Assembly (NCBI GenBank): GCA_019426215.1
Contig: CM033402.1
Coordinates: 1,054,001-1,118,000 of the forward strand
Length of the DNA: 64,000 bases
Direction: 5' to 3'
Source: Buddleja alternifolia
Taxonomy: Eukaryota > Streptophyta > Magnoliopsida > Lamiales > Scrophulariaceae
Shown here one piece after another: positions 1-12,535 of this stretch. The notes beneath the pieces were generated by a model, which saw only the letters and a program-made list of their open reading frames with translations, was not told where the DNA came from and searched no databases. Each line of letters starts with the position of its first letter. Within the stretch, counting starts at the first letter, position 1. Both the position numbers and the translations under genes were made by a program.

Positions 1-121
1 AGATGAGTTGTCTTATTTGTTTTTATAAGCATAGAACATTATATTTACATAAATACATTTCAAATTGTAGAAAAATCAAGTCGAGCTTCCAGCACTTCGA
101 AAAAGTACATATTGTTGTATA

Positions 122-790
122 ATGTCAGAGGAATCACTTAGTGACGATATAGTTCAGGAATTGGATGCTCGACCAATTACGAGACATAAGGTTATAGCAG
201 ACAAAATATACGAACAATTTGTCCGGGTTATGAAACAAACCCTAGCGGATGCTCGAGAAGAGCAAAGAAGAGAATTCAGTGATCAGTGCCAAGCATTAGC
301 ACAAGAGTCAACCAGAATATTCACTGCAATTGTGCAAGATATTGCAATAAGTGCTCGAGATGGACTTGCTCGAGAAGTTACTCGAGTAATTACAGAGTTA
401 GGAGAAATATTAAATCAAGCATACGATGTTTTTTCAAATATGATAAATACCCAGGTAGCCTTAGCACTCGAACCTTTGATTAACCGGCATAACACTCTGG
501 TGGAAAAAGTCTCTCAGTTAATATCAATAGAGCCTAGGATTCGAACTAGGACAGTAAATCCAAATGAAATTTCCCTAGGATATCCTCGAGATGCTCGAAC
601 TCGAGAAGAAAGATTCGAGATGGGTCAATCTTCGAAGCACGCTCTTTTTCCTTCGAGTCAGACTCACTTCGAGGAGCAATGCTTCTCGAATAAGCAAAAT
701 GCTGGGGGGCATCCACGAGTGAGTCAAATGAATAGGTATATGAGTCAGTTTACTCCTCAGCCAGCACAAATAAGATATACGCGAAAATAG
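122..790 (+). CDS. Unknown 222-aa ORF inside the retrotransposon
   Basis: An ATG-started 222-codon ORF that I do not recognise. The first half (residues 1-130) is charged and rich in Glu, Arg, Ala and Gln, and looks helical, possibly coiled-coil. The second half is Ser, Arg, Gln and Pro rich and looks disordered. It has no signal peptide, membrane segment, zinc knuckle or catalytic motif. It lies upstream of the polypurine tract and 3' LTR, so it is probably the end of a gag-like or accessory retroelement protein. The DNA is unusually rich in CTCGAG and TCGAA. A later ORF at 936-1154 (72 codons) in the same internal region is too short to call. Confidence 0.35.
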   Translation: MSEESLSDDIVQELDARPITRHKVIADKIYEQFVRVMKQTLADAREEQRREFSDQCQALAQESTRIFTAIVQDIAISARDGLAREVTRVITELGEILNQAYDVFSNMINTQVALALEPLINRHNTLVEKVSQLISIEPRIRTRTVNPNEISLGYPRDARTREERFEMGQSSKHALFPSSQTHFEEQCFSNKQNAGGHPRVSQMNRYMSQFTPQPAQIRYTRK

Positions 791-1298
791 GGTATGCTCA
801 AAATCCACAAACTTGAAATCTGCGTACTAGAAATATACATGCTCATGTTCGAAATTTGTCCTGCTCGAGATGGGAGATTATATACTCGAAATCCGCATGC
901 TCAAAAAACTAAAGTGGTGTGCTTAAGTAATTAAGATGATTTACTATTTTAACTATCTTTTGAGTTTTCATGTGGCTGTGCTTGATGCACAAGTCTTCGA
1001 ATTCAAAGACGCTCAAGGGTATTCATGGTTTCGACATCAAGAAATTTTGATTCAGTTAAAGTTACCTCGAGAGTTGCAACTTCATTCGAAGGACCATCTA
1101 TATCATTTAAACATACCAGGACTCGAAACGTCCAGGTGTAACAAAGGGAATTAAAAGAACATGACATAATTGTTTATTAGCAAGGGACACGTCCACTGAC
1201 GTTAATGGTGGCCATCGAAAGGTCAAAAGTCACAAATACAGAAACGTATCACTTAATATACATGAACTCGAAACGTTCATGTATATTAGGGGGGCATT

Positions 1299-2385
1299 TG
1301 TTTACACCATAAAATAATTTGGGCTTTCGAATTAAAGAGCCCAAATAGCCCAAACTGGGGAAACTCGAAAAAGAAGGAAATGGGTTTACAAATAAACCAG
1401 ACAAGACCCATTAAATTCAGAAAATAGCGAAGACAGGGGCTGAATTGACAAAAAGCCCAAGAATCGAATCTAAAACATAAAATGAATCCAAAAGCCGATA
1501 ATCTGCATTCAAGGAAGACGCGCCAAGTTGAAGATTTTGAAAGAGACGGTTGGATGCAGTTGACGGCAGTTCCCAAAAACGAGGAGAGTGGGTTGAAGAC
1601 GGTTCCCAAAGACAAGATATATAGGAGCCGCGGAGAAAAGAAAAGAGACATCGCAAGATCACCAGACTTCTGCATTTTCGTTTTCTTAGGAGTAGTTCAT
1701 AGCGTAATGTAGGAGTAGCTCTTAGCATAATTTAGGAGTAGCCGTAATGTAATTTAGTATTAGATTCGAAGGAATTTGCCTTAAGGCTTGTATCGGCATT
1801 CGATTGCCTGTAATTTTTACGAATCGAAAACTTTTATGGAAGTATAGATTACACGCTTTCAGATTTCAGTATTTGACAGTAATTTGTATCTTGACCTAAG
1901 TTTTCTATTCATTAACATCGTTTTGAAAAAGAAAGGTTCTCACGTAGGTACAAAATTATCTTGTGTCAGATTTAAGTATCAGAGAGATAGTTTTTACCTG
2001 GACTTGAATTTTTCTTTTATAATATTATTGTGTCATCCGAAGACAATAATCAACATCTAAAATAATACATTCGATCGAGAGATTCTCACGTAGGTATAAT
2101 ATTATCTTGTGTCAGATTTAAGTATCAGAGAGATAGTTTTTATCTGGGCTTGAATCTTTCCTTCACTGTATTATTGTGTCATTCGAAGACGATAAACATT
2201 TCAGTCAATTGCGGTCCTAACAACTAAGTTAAACAACACGGCGAAGTGTTAAAGTCTGAACCACCGTCTAGCGCATCGAACTCGAGCGCGGGGGTTGAAA
2301 GATAATTCTAAGATAAGAATTATCGTGGGGCTCGGAACACGCAGTTGGATCCACCCTAATCGAGTTTGTTTTTATTTTCGAAACA
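1299..2385 (+). repeat. 3' long terminal repeat, with internal duplication
   Basis: 1087-bp LTR with TG...CA ends. It contains a tandem duplication: the block starting TTCTCACGTAGGTA, then TTGTGTCAGATTTAAGTATC and a GAGAGATAG motif, occurs near 1936-2050 and again near 2081-2190. The same double block is present in the solo LTR at 52620-52870, so the duplication is older than the split of the two copies. Confidence 0.7.
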
Positions 2386-5081
2386 AACACCCATATAAAA
2401 AGAAAAGTGTTATATGAATATGAATAAAATTACTCTTGTTATATATGTATATAATATTTTCAAAACTTGGTGTTAATTTTTAAGTATATATTGATATATG
2501 TGCAACATATATGACTAACGGTCGGGTTGCGGGTTGCAATAATTAAGCCCACCACCCGACTCAAAAGTGGCGGATTGCAACATTTTAAAATTGTCACTAT
2601 TTTTTAAAAATTTTAAACCGATGATTTTCGGGCAGGTCGAGTCAGCTTGAGCAGTTCGAACGAGTTGTGCAGGTTTATTTACACGCATACTCATAGGAAC
2701 ATGACGCATGACATCATTTACATGAGCGATATGCTCATCTATGCTTGTACACTAATGTAATATCTTTATAAATGGCCCAAGTCATTCACTAAAAATGAGA
2801 GGAGATTCTACTCTCCAATACTCAAATATTTTTTCTCTAGAAATTCATTCTATAGATTCAACACAACTTTCATCTGTGAATTGGAACACCTTCTAGTATG
2901 ATCTTACAAATACGATCCAAGTGGATCAATCCAACATATAAAACCTAAACATTTGAACTACGCAAGACTTGATCATCCAAGGATGTACACAGATAGTTTA
3001 ACTAAGTTTCAAGTGTAGCCTATAATATCATTATTTTGGGTAACGCGAGACACGCAACTCCTACTGTGTTGGTTCGTTCATCCAATGAAAAACGCCCCAA
3101 ATTAATTTGAGCATGAGTAATCTATACTATACATACCATTCATATTTTTGTAAATTCTTCCTACACAAATCGTGTGAAAATAAAATAAAATATAAGATGA
3201 TACATTTTTTAAATAGATGATTTGAACTCAACAAAAAAAGAACCTATCACATGGTACTTGCCGGTACTTTGACTGGTTGAGCCATTAATTTTGTATATCT
3301 ACATAGAGGACTTTTTGGCTTTGAAATTGATATATTCCTAAAATACATTTTTCCTTGTCTTTTTCTATGGAATTGCTGAGAACACTCCCATAATAGAAGA
3401 AAATACAAAAGACAAGGCATAGGAACAAAAGTGGAGCAAGTAAAACTACAAAAGAAAACAAAATTGATAAATGGAGTAGGTGTCGTATACTATTAACTAT
3501 TAAGTGCTTCAACACCGTGGACTTAGCTAAAGTTGGTTTGGCATTAGCCTTTTATAAATAATAAAACCTTTAATAAGTTTATTGGAAAATATATACCTTA
3601 TCAATTTTTTTTTAATTAATTCTATACTTTATTTTTTTTATAATATGAATTTCTCGTTGCAGAAAAATTAACCGCTATATTTGTAAGAGGATATATATTA
3701 TTTACTAGTTGAACACTTTAAGTCTTTAATGATATTTTTCCTATTAACACTCAAACTTCAAATTTCTATATAATAACTAATATGAAAAATCGGATCTTAA
3801 TCATATTATCATCTCGCTCAAATTTGATTTACATAAAAAATACTCATGATTTCTTGAAAAAAAATAGCTCGCATTATGCAAACTAAATCGAACATTAACT
3901 AACACCAACCTGTCATTTGTTTTTTGTCTTTTTTGGTTTCCCAAAGTCCTCAAATCTAAACGCTCAATATCAATGTCTCGATGTACTATTGGGTGCAATT
4001 GTGGAGACTTCTTCCCAAAAAATGTTTTGCATCCACAAGGGTTTAGAGACTCGAGCCCAATTAATCCCTCAAGGTATGTTGGACGCAAAATTCGAAAACC
4101 TCTTCCAAAAATGTTTTTTGCATCCACAAGAATTTGAACATTAGACCTCTTATTTTAACTACCTCACTCTAGTCAACTTCTCACTCGTACAACTAATTAT
4201 ACAAACACTCCACAATATGAACAAAAAAAAAGCTACATTAAATCTTAGTTTTCATTTAATTTCCCTTTTCATCAATTATCATGACTATTTGTGCAAAGCC
4301 ATGATTTTGTTTTGCTATATTTTCTGAGGCGTGTTTTCACTTTTTGGTTCATCAGAAAATAAAAAGCCACGTCAAAATCTATTTTCTCAAAAACATATTC
4401 ATTCTTATTTTCTATTACACATTTTTCAATACAAACACCCATAATTACACATTTCTATCATATCACACTATTTCTCACCGTTAATTAATTTATTCTCATT
4501 ATTAAACTTAATATCTCTCTTATCTTATAATTAACTCAACCACTTCCTACATCAATAAAATATCATCTTTGCATCAAATCAACACAATTTCCAACTATTT
4601 CTTAAAAATACAACCAAACACACCACAAAACTCAACACACTCACGCGAATATCAATAATTCACATTCTCAAGATAAAATCCTAAAAAATAACCTGAAAAT
4701 GTGGCCAAACACAACCTAAAAATTCATGTTACAAACTATTTTCATCCAAATTCACATTTTCTTAACTTCACTTTCCCTTTTCACTATATAATTATCTACC
4801 AATTACTATATCCATCATTTAAAAAAATCATTAATCAATAGTGTTTACTCCAACTTATATCCTTCTCCTTCTCTTTCACACTTCACAATTTTTATTTTGT
4901 ACCTAATTTATCATACATCAATCAATTATTTTTAATTTGACAAATTTTATAAATTCAAATAATTTTTTAAGATATAAACAAACGCAACACACATCACATC
5001 ACTTTCGCACAACCCTCCATAATACGCATTTCTTGAGAAATTTCCATGATTCAAACTAAAAATGCATAAACAAACAATACC
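2386..5081. other. Intergenic, AT-rich, no gene seen
   Basis: No ORF with protein-family character and no splice-linked exon chain. An imperfect direct repeat (ATGTTTT, GCATCCACAAG) occurs at about 4021-4042 and 4110-4132. The rest is AT-rich sequence with many short homopolymers. Confidence 0.5.
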
Positions 5082-5084
5082 TTA

Positions 5085-5688
5085 GGGCCCGATTGGATGG
5101 ACGTCTATTCCCAATTTCTCATTTTTCATAGATAAAGTAAGAGAAATTATTTTTAAGGAAATAAAAATATGAAAGATGAAGTGTGTTTGGATGAGTTTTT
5201 TTGATAGAAAAAAATGTAATGATTAAGTGTGATGTGATATGTTTTTTTTGTAAGAAAAAATCTTTTTTTGTGGGAAATTGGTATGGATGAGTTTTGTTTT
5301 TGTAAGAATATTTAACATATTTAAGCTAAACTCAAAGATTTAGGCATCCAAAAATATGCAAAATGGATCTTATTTCGTAGCTTACATCATTTCAAATAAA
5401 GATATGTGATTATTTTGATGATTATATCAAGATATTGGCGCATAAAATTCTTTTAATTTTTGGGTGAATTGTCTAATCATGAATAGTAAAATTCTGATTT
5501 TTTGAGAAAAAATTGAGAGAAAAATCAACTAAATCCATTTCTCTAAGAAATTTGAGATTTTTTCCTAAGAAATTGTGTGTAGTATTTCTTTGGGATATTT
5601 TTGAGAGATGTCAAACATATGCATTTTTGATGAAAAAAATCTTTGAGAAATCGAGAAATGGGAAATAGCATGCCATCCAATCGGGGCC
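5085..5688. mobile_element. PIF/Harbinger-type MITE (Tourist-like), 604 bp
   Basis: The ends are an inverted repeat: GGGCCCGATTGGATGG on the left and CCATCCAATCGGGGCC on the right. The flanks are the 3-bp target duplication TTA (5082-5084 and 5689-5691). A TTA/TAA target site with GGGCC termini is typical of the PIF/Harbinger superfamily. There is no transposase ORF, so it is non-autonomous. A diverged relative lies at about 28690-29250. Confidence 0.85.
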
Positions 5689-5893
5689 TTAGTTTTCATT
5701 TAATTTCCCCGTTCATCAATTATCATGACTATTTGTGCAAATCTATTTATTTTTCATTTTTTAGTAAAGAAAAAATAATGACCATAAATGTTGGGTGGGG
5801 TCCACCTAAACAGTTTAATTTCGGCCGCCCTATTTGTCGTCTCTCTCGTCTCCGCCTTCCCTCCGTCGTTCTTTTGCCTTTGACTCCATTCCT

Positions 5894-5991
5894 CCCCCCC
5901 CCCCCCCCCCCCCCCCCCCCTCTCTCTCTATATATATGTATTAAAGTAATAATTTCACTCCCTCCGTCACTTCCATTCCCCTTCTATAGAT

Positions 5992-6033
<42 letters not shown>

Positions 6034-6122
6034 TAAAAGTAATAATTTCACCCCGCCACTTCCATTCTCTCTCCCTCCCCTTCTTTATCTACTGTTTATA
6101 TATATATATTATATATATATAT
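5894..6122. repeat. Poly-C tract and CT, CA, TA microsatellites in the GID1 leader region
   Basis: A run of 27 C residues (5894-5920) is followed by (CT)n and (TA)n, then (CA)n-(TA)n at 5993-6031 and another TA tract at 6098-6122. This lies 200-430 bp upstream of the GID1 ATG, in the promoter or 5' UTR. The long reading frame through it (5643-6203) is low-complexity Pro/Tyr/Ile sequence and not a gene. Confidence 0.9.
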
Positions 6123-6326
6123 AGAGACATGATTTCATATCTCTCTCCCTTTTCATCTCTCCTCTCTCTGTCTTCTCTCGTTCTTCGTTGTTGTTCAGAC
6201 TAGTTACTAAATCAGAAAGAAAAAGGAGAAACGCTATTTTGGTTGCGTGAGAACAATACCGAACAAAACGTCGTCGTTCAGATCATTCCGTAAGATTTTC
6301 CCCAGATCGACTCTGGAATACCTCTC

Positions 6327-7947
6327 ATGGCAGGGAGTAACGAAGTAAATGTTAGTGAATCAAAGGTAATTATACATATTTTCTTCTGGGTTGTTCACAA
6401 TTATTTGATTCGTGGTGTGAAATTAGGGTATTTTATGCTTAGGATTCTTTGATTTTATCCCAAAATTTTGTGATTAATATTGGGGTTTCAGCTTGTATTC
6501 ATAAAAGATTTGATTTTTGATCAAAAGGTTTGATCTATGGTGAAAGGTTTACTCTTTACCTTTGATTTTGAGGGTTTGATGAGATGTGCTTATCTATACA
6601 TACACACATATATATATATATGTATATATATTTATTCCCCTTTATTTTCCCTTTTCTTTTATCCTTGCTCACTACTGATTTAGAAATCCTCATATGTCTA
6701 TATCTGTTTGGTTTTTTATAGGTGTGTTTCTACTTTCCCTTTTCATTTCTATATTTGAATATGCATGATTTCCTTATTCTTGTAAGCATTTTCCTCTACA
6801 GCTGATGGTTGATGATATACTCATTTTGGGATGTTTGTGTAGATTTGATCACTTCTCTTTTCTCTATTTCAGTCTCACTTCCATATTTGATGGATGAGTC
6901 ATTCTAGCATTTTAACATTGACTCTCTTGTTTTTTTGTGCAGAGGGTGGTTCCACTTCATACATGGATCCTTATATCCAACTTCAAGCTTGCCTATAACA
7001 TGCTTCGTCGCCCCGACGGTACATTCAACCGTGATTTAAATGAATTTCTTGACCGTAAAGTAACGGCAAATGCTATCCCGGTAGATGGGGTTTACTCTTT
7101 CGATGTTGTAGATCGTGCCACGGGCCTCCTTAACCGTGTCTATTTATCCGCCCGTGAAAATGAGCCTCAACGGGGGATTGTCGAAGTGGAAAAGCCCTTG
7201 AGTACAACCGAAATCATACCCGTGATTGTATTCTTCCATGGGGGAAGCTTTGTTCATTCCTCAGCCAATAGTGCTATCTATGATACATTTTGTCGCCATC
7301 TTGTTAAAACTTGCAATGCTGCTGTGGTATCTGTGAATTATCGCCGGTCACCCGAGCACCGCTACCCCTGTGCTTATGATGATGGATGGGCAGCTCTTAA
7401 GTGGGTCCACTCTAGATCATGGCTTAAAAGTGGGAAAGATGAGAAAGATTCTAAAGTTCATGTATATTTGGCGGGCGATAGCTCGGGAGGTAATATTGCT
7501 CATCACGTCGCTATTAGAGCTTCCGAAGAGGGTTTAGAGGTTTTAGGGAATATTCTCCTCCATCCCTTGTTTGGTGGGCTGGATAGGACTGAATCGGAGA
7601 AAAGATTGGATGGGAGATATTTTGTAAAAATTCAAGATAGGGATTGGTATTGGAGGGCTTATTTACCCGAAGGAGAAGATAGGGATCACCCAGCGTGTAA
7701 TGTGTTCGGCCCAAGAGGTAAAACCCTAGAGGGTCTTAATTTCCCGAAAAGCTTAGTTGTCGTGGCCGGATTGGATCTTCTACAAGATTGGCAATTGGGA
7801 TATGTTGAAGGGCTTAAAAAATATGGGCAAGAAGTGAAACTCCTTTATCTTGAAAAGGCGACAATCGGGTTTTACTTTTTGCCAAATAATGATCATTTCC
7901 ATTGCTTAATGGATGAGATGAAAAGCTTCATCCACTCTGACTGTTGA
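6327..7947 (+). CDS. GID1B: Gibberellin receptor GID1, B-type
   Basis: A soluble nuclear/cytosolic gibberellin receptor. With bioactive gibberellin bound it recruits DELLA repressors, which are then ubiquitinated by SCF(SLY1/GID2). Two coding exons: 6327-6365 (MAGSNEVNVSESK) and 6943-7947; the 577-bp intron starts GTAATT and ends TTGTGCAG. The protein is 347 aa, close to the usual length of about 345. The fold is hormone-sensitive-lipase-like: oxyanion motif HGG near residue 116 and GDSSGG with the nucleophile Ser near residue 190. The third catalytic residue, His in esterases, is Ile in EKATIGFYFLPNNDHFH, the hallmark of GID1 as a receptor rather than an enzyme. The N-terminal lid segment (VVPLHTWILISNFKLAYN, RRPDGTFNRDL) is intact. 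The tail NNDHFHCLMDE and the single early intron both fit GID1B. The gene looks complete and functional. Confidence 0.96.
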
Positions 7948-10085
7948 TGCATTACTTAACTTCAAATTAACTCTTAAGGGTTCGTTTTTTCTTGGCCTCG
8001 TTTAGTAGTAATGGTGTGTAGTTATAAAGTTGTTTAGAGATATTACTAGTTCTATTGTCATTTATGGTGGTGAAATGATAATTTTTGTGCCTCGTGGGGT
8101 ATCGGTTTCTCTGCTTTCAAAGAGGCATGCCATTTCGGAAATTAGACTTATGTAACTTATTCGTGGTTAGTGGAACAACTTCACTACAAGATACCTCGAT
8201 CCGTGTTTGTGGTAATGGACGAGGTCGTCCCTGGAGGGTTATCGCGGCTGTATGAGGTGGATGATTAGTAGTTTCTCTTAGGCTATACTATATAATGAAG
8301 GCTAATTCATGGATTGTGGAAATCCATGCTGTTGTGATCTGTGTTTTTATAGAAACATAATATATAAAATCTTTTTGTGTTTATATATGTAAAAATGCAG
8401 CCTTTCCATCTGTGTGATGCTTTATTATTGTGTTTGTTCCATGAACATCTGAGTTTAACATTGAGCTGAATTGAGGCTCCTAGTCACTTTGCTTAGAAAT
8501 TAAAGTTTAGACTATCTGATATTGTTTTGGTTTGTAGCTCTTTTTTCTAATGCCGCCTAGTTGAGGAGTTTTCGTATAATTACAATCATTCGCGTGATAA
8601 AATTTGATCATAGATATATGAATCATTCGTAATTATGTTGGACTTCCCTAAGAATCTATCGGTTTTGTACCCCATCGAGGATCAATGCCCTATTTACTAC
8701 CTTAAACCCAAAAAAATTGTTTCCAAGAAACGTGTTTTAACTTAAGGGTGCGTTTGATTGTAAGATTTTTTTCCAGAAGAAGACGTATTACATTCGATAC
8801 AACTATTGCGTCTTTTTATCTATAAATCTCACGTTCAAACGCACATTACTCATTTTTTTCTTATATAATTTAAGCAAGCTTATACATATTCCTTATTTAT
8901 TCAAGAAAATGAGATTTGAACGAAACGTCAACTATCCGTCTTTTTTCCTTCTAAAGTCGTTTCTTTAATTGTCCTCTTTGCTATAAAACTCACAAGTCAC
9001 AACAACGTTTTTAAAGCAGTGGACCATGTAATCCTGTGAACCCCCCACCCGGGGGAGGCTAAAACCAAAAACCCCCTCCACCAAAACCACGTCAAAATCC
9101 TGCCAAAATAAATGATTGAATGTGAGTCCCAAACAAATGGATATCACTATCACTCGATGTTGATGTTGATTAATACTTTGCAGCCATTCATTTCTTCTTC
9201 TAGATCATTGATAATTCCTGTAGGAGTACTTTGTGTTGCCTTGTTGAATACTTGAGAATTGAGCTAAGATTCCAAAAAAAATTTAGAAATGAATATATTG
9301 CGAAGGGTTTCGTCTGATTGAAATTCTGATGAAATTGTGGTAACTAATTCGTGTTTTGCCTAGTAATTACAACTCAATCAGAATTTTTGGTTTGGGGAGA
9401 CGAATACAAGTAGTAAAGGGGCAAAGTTTGATAACATTTTGACTTTGGGGAGCAAAATTTGAATATACAAAATTTGTAGTAATTTCCCCCCTCAAAGTTG
9501 GAGTTGGGGGCACCATCAGCCCTTCGGCGCCGTCTCTGAATTCATTTTAAATATTTCACGAGGAAAAACTCTTGCAAAATGCACTCATATAAGATTGCTA
9601 CGCTGATTGCTACCTCTCAATCCGTCTTTAATTCATAAAACAAGATTTTCTTATTTTGGAGATTAAAAATAGTTCAAAACACTTTTTTTCACTAATTCTT
9701 GAGATTTTTATAGTACTACTATCTTGAATAACTAGTAATTAGATATTGAGAGATAATTAACATTAATAATAAATACCGGTACAAGACAATATTGTTATAA
9801 GGACAAACACAACGTCTTTTTACACGTCTTAAAAGTTGGCTAACTTGTAAAAAGAAAGTGAGAAAAACATGCGCAAGTTAACATAGTTTTTGGTGGTACT
9901 TAAACAATCCCCATAAACTTGTTGGGATTTGCTTTAATGGCCACTAAATGGTAAAAAAACAGCTAAGATTTTAGTATAAAATTACATATTATCATATACT
10001 AAAAAACCCAATATTTTCACATTTTGACTTTCTTTGCCAATAATTATATTTATCTCCTTACTTTTCCCAACCCCAACAATGTAAC
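7948..10085. other. GID1 3' flank and intergenic DNA
   Basis: About 7948-8560 is probably 3' UTR and downstream DNA; no single poly-A site can be chosen. From 8560 to 10085 there is no credible gene. A GGGGGCACC-type fragment near 9500 resembles old transposon debris. Confidence 0.4.
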
Positions 10086-10236
10086 GGGCAATACTATGTT
10101 GGATCGAGACCATTGGTCCCGATCCACAAATTATTATTGGATCCCCACTAGGGGGGTCAATTACTAAATTATTCGCCGATCCAATGACGATTTGTGAATT
10201 ATGATTATTGATCTGGGTCCACCATAGAATTTCGCC
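10086..10236. mobile_element. Small fold-back MITE, 151 bp
   Basis: The ends are imperfect inverted repeats: GGGCAATACTATGTTGGATC on the left, and the complement GGCGAAATTCTATGGTGGAC on the right. The flanks AATGTAAC (10078-10085) and AATGTAAT (10237-10244) match at 7 of 8 bases, consistent with an 8-bp target duplication. Confidence 0.6.
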
Positions 10237-10769
10237 AATGTAATAAATAAGTTTTGGTTGTTTTCTTGCATTAATTAGCTTTGGTGTTGTCTTAGTACTA
10301 TTTAGTACTATTAATTTTGATCTTGTCGTTTAATGGGATTAGCTGTCTAGTGTTTGAAAATTGTGGACAATATTAGGTCATTGTCACAAATTTGGCGGTT
10401 TTGTTTAAGACAAATTTTTTTGGTTTAGTTTACTTGTCAACATCTCCTTTGTTAGATATTAGTCTATTTTGATCATACTTCTATACACGCTTTAATAAAC
10501 AAAATTCTAATGAAAATTTGGGTTAACTGAAATTGATCAATCATAGGACAAGTTATAAGGAAAACTCGAAGGAAACAAAACAAAAATATTAACAGATATT
10601 TATTTTTAATGAAATGAATGTGGAAGGAAAGTGATCATTTTTTGAATTTCTCATAATTTAATGTTTCCAAGTCACAAAAACAATTAATTGGCAAAAAATA
10701 AAGACAAAAACAATTTATTTCAAGGTGGTAATGGGGATCTTTAGAAGAATGCACTTAAATGGTTCATAA

Positions 10770-11700
10770 GGGACAAAATACACTTTGTCTCATTTAGTTT
10801 TTTGAACTATCAAATGTAACAAAATAATCCCTGAACTATCAAACGTAACAAATTAGTCCCTCATTTTTTATGGACATGTTTGGCTACTTTTTGAAATTGA
10901 TAAATGATATAATACGAATGTTATTTTTGAATATTAAGTACTTTAAACTTTTTTATATGATTTATTTTATTTTTAATTTGGTAATATTTAAAATATATTC
11001 TTTCAAAATTTTAAGAAGATTAAAATATTAAAAAAAATGTAAAGTTAGAATAATAATTAGTTTCAATTATCGATATAAAATTTCTATATAAATAATTTTT
11101 TAGATAAAACTGCAATTGATTCTTTTTTTCTTTAGAAAGTTAAGGACAATTAAATGTATAATTTTATTAACTTGAATGTTGAATTTTGTGTAAAGAAAAG
11201 TTAGAGAAATGAGTTTTTTGGATTGAAAAATATTATAAAAGATTTTTTTGGGTATAAAGTTAAGGAGGCTTTAGTAAATTTTCCTTCAAAAATTAGTAGA
11301 AAACCAGCGTATAGTTTTCTGTACAAAAATGAGTGAAAAATGGTAATCAAATGGTCAAAAAATAACAAAATTAATTGTACACAAAAGAATCCTTTTAAGA
11401 AGATTAAAATATACACTTTTTAAAAAATATACTTATTAATTTTTTTTAAAGAAATATGGTTTAATTACCAAATTAAAAATAAAATAAATTATATAAAAAA
11501 GTTTAAAGTACTTAATATTCAAAAATAACATTCGTATTATACCATTTATTAATTTTAAAAAGCAACCAAATATGTCCATAAAAAATGAGGGACTAATTTG
11601 TTACGTTTGATAGTTTAGGAATCATTTTGTTACATTTGATAGTTTAGGGATCTAAATGGGATAAAGTGAATAATTTAGGGGTCCACAGTGTATTTTACCC
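10770..11700. mobile_element. Long-TIR fold-back element, 931 bp (MULE-like)
   Basis: About 230 bp at the left end (10770-11000) is repeated in inverted orientation at the right end (about 11455-11700), including TAGTCCCTCATTTTTTATGG and ATAATACGAATGTTATTTTT. The termini are GGGACAAAATACAC and GTGTATTTTACCC. Long inverted arms with no coding centre suggest a non-autonomous Mutator-like or fold-back element. The 9-bp flanks (GGTTCATAA and AACAACTAA) do not match, so the exact ends are uncertain. The AT-rich centre holds no transposase. Confidence 0.65.
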
Positions 11701-12028
11701 AACAACTAAACTAAAATTGAAAAGAGTCCAACAAAACTAAACGTGGAAGACGTTTCTTCAAGTAAAAAATATATAATTATCATTCAATTAAGTCTATGCA
11801 ATAAATGTAATTTTATTGTGATTTTTGTCCTTTATGTTGTTTTGGAAATATTACAGGTGCAAGCTCTCTCTTTTGGTTGGTGTTTTTCTTTTGATTACCC
11901 TTAATAATAATGACTGGCCACCATATTGCTTAGACCTATCACGTTGACACTTCACATTTAAGTTTCTTAAAATTGTACTGAGTCAATAAATATTAATCAA
12001 CCAAGGTGAGCCTGTGTGGAAGGTGCGT

Positions 12029-12366
12029 TGATCCGGCTGAAAGATGAACCATATAATTCAATACTCGATTCGAGATCGTTCGATAAAATCTCATTCGAGT
12101 TTGGTTCGTTAACATATCAAACTAAGCTTGAACAATCTTTTGTGTGTTCAATAAGTTTGAAGCTAGGCTCGAGCTCAACTCGATTAGTAAAAAATGATAA
12201 AATATATGCAAAAAAATAAGTTACTCAAGCTTGATTTATATTCGAGCTCTTTTGAGCTTGGCTCGATTAACAATCAAACCAAGCTTAAACACAAATTTTG
12301 AAGCTCGACAATAATTCAAACAAACTTGAACAACTTGTGCGACTCGACTTGACTCGTTTACAACCT
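12029..12366 (+). repeat. TCGA-rich dispersed repeat, best copy
   Basis: A roughly 300-bp repeat with motifs TTCGTTAACATATCAAAC, TTTGAAGCTAGGCTCGAGCT, TAACAATCAAACCAAGCTTA and TTGAAGCTCGACAATAATTC. The same order of motifs recurs, plus or minus strand, at about 17600-17870, 18405-18690, 26255-26590, 26607-27165 (reverse, split by a MITE), 35715-36000, 48600-48896 and 50110-50433 (reverse). Confidence 0.75.
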
Positions 12367-12427
12367 TAAACTAGAGTCTAGCCATTGTTTATATACAAAA
12401 ATTTTCCTCTGAGAGAGGTTCTTTGAG

Positions 12428-12535
12428 CAATTAGTTTTGGAGTGCCAGACCAGGATATCTTGGAAAACCAAAGAGGCGGCAATTAGTTTTGGAGTTCCAG
12501 ACCAGGATACCTTGGAAAACCAAAGAGGCAGCAAT
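12428..12535. repeat. Two-copy 52-bp tandem repeat
   Basis: The block beginning CAATTAGTTTTGGAG and containing CCAGACCAGGATA and TTGGAAAACCAAAGAGGC occurs at 12428 and again at 12480. The copies differ at a few bases. Confidence 0.85.

Larger units (their letters stand above)
1..2385 (+). mobile_element. LTR retrotransposon, 3' part (cut by window edge)
   Basis: The right part (1299-2385) is an LTR: it begins TGTTTA, ends CGAAACA, and matches a second copy at 51685-53062 over most of its length. Just upstream, at 1288-1294, is a purine run (AGGGGGG) followed by CATT, which fits a polypurine tract next to a 3' LTR and sets the element on the plus strand. Positions 1-1298 would then be internal sequence, holding the ORF at 122-790. 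No gag, protease, integrase or reverse transcriptase motif is visible, so the element may be non-autonomous or its coding part may lie left of the window. The 3' flank AACAC (2386-2390) is the expected 5-bp target duplication; its partner is outside the window. Confidence 0.75.

Noticed and set aside
1286..1728. Two minus-strand ORFs (129 and 103 codons) in the LTR
   Set aside because: They overlap each other in different frames, are antisense to the element and are not kept open in the solo LTR copy.
5643..6203. 186-codon reading frame upstream of GID1
   Set aside because: It runs through the MITE end, a poly-C tract and CT/CA/TA microsatellites; the translation is low-complexity Pro, Ser and Tyr/Ile repeats.
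7514..7714. Minus-strand ORF inside GID1
   Set aside because: Shadow of the conserved GID1 coding exon.
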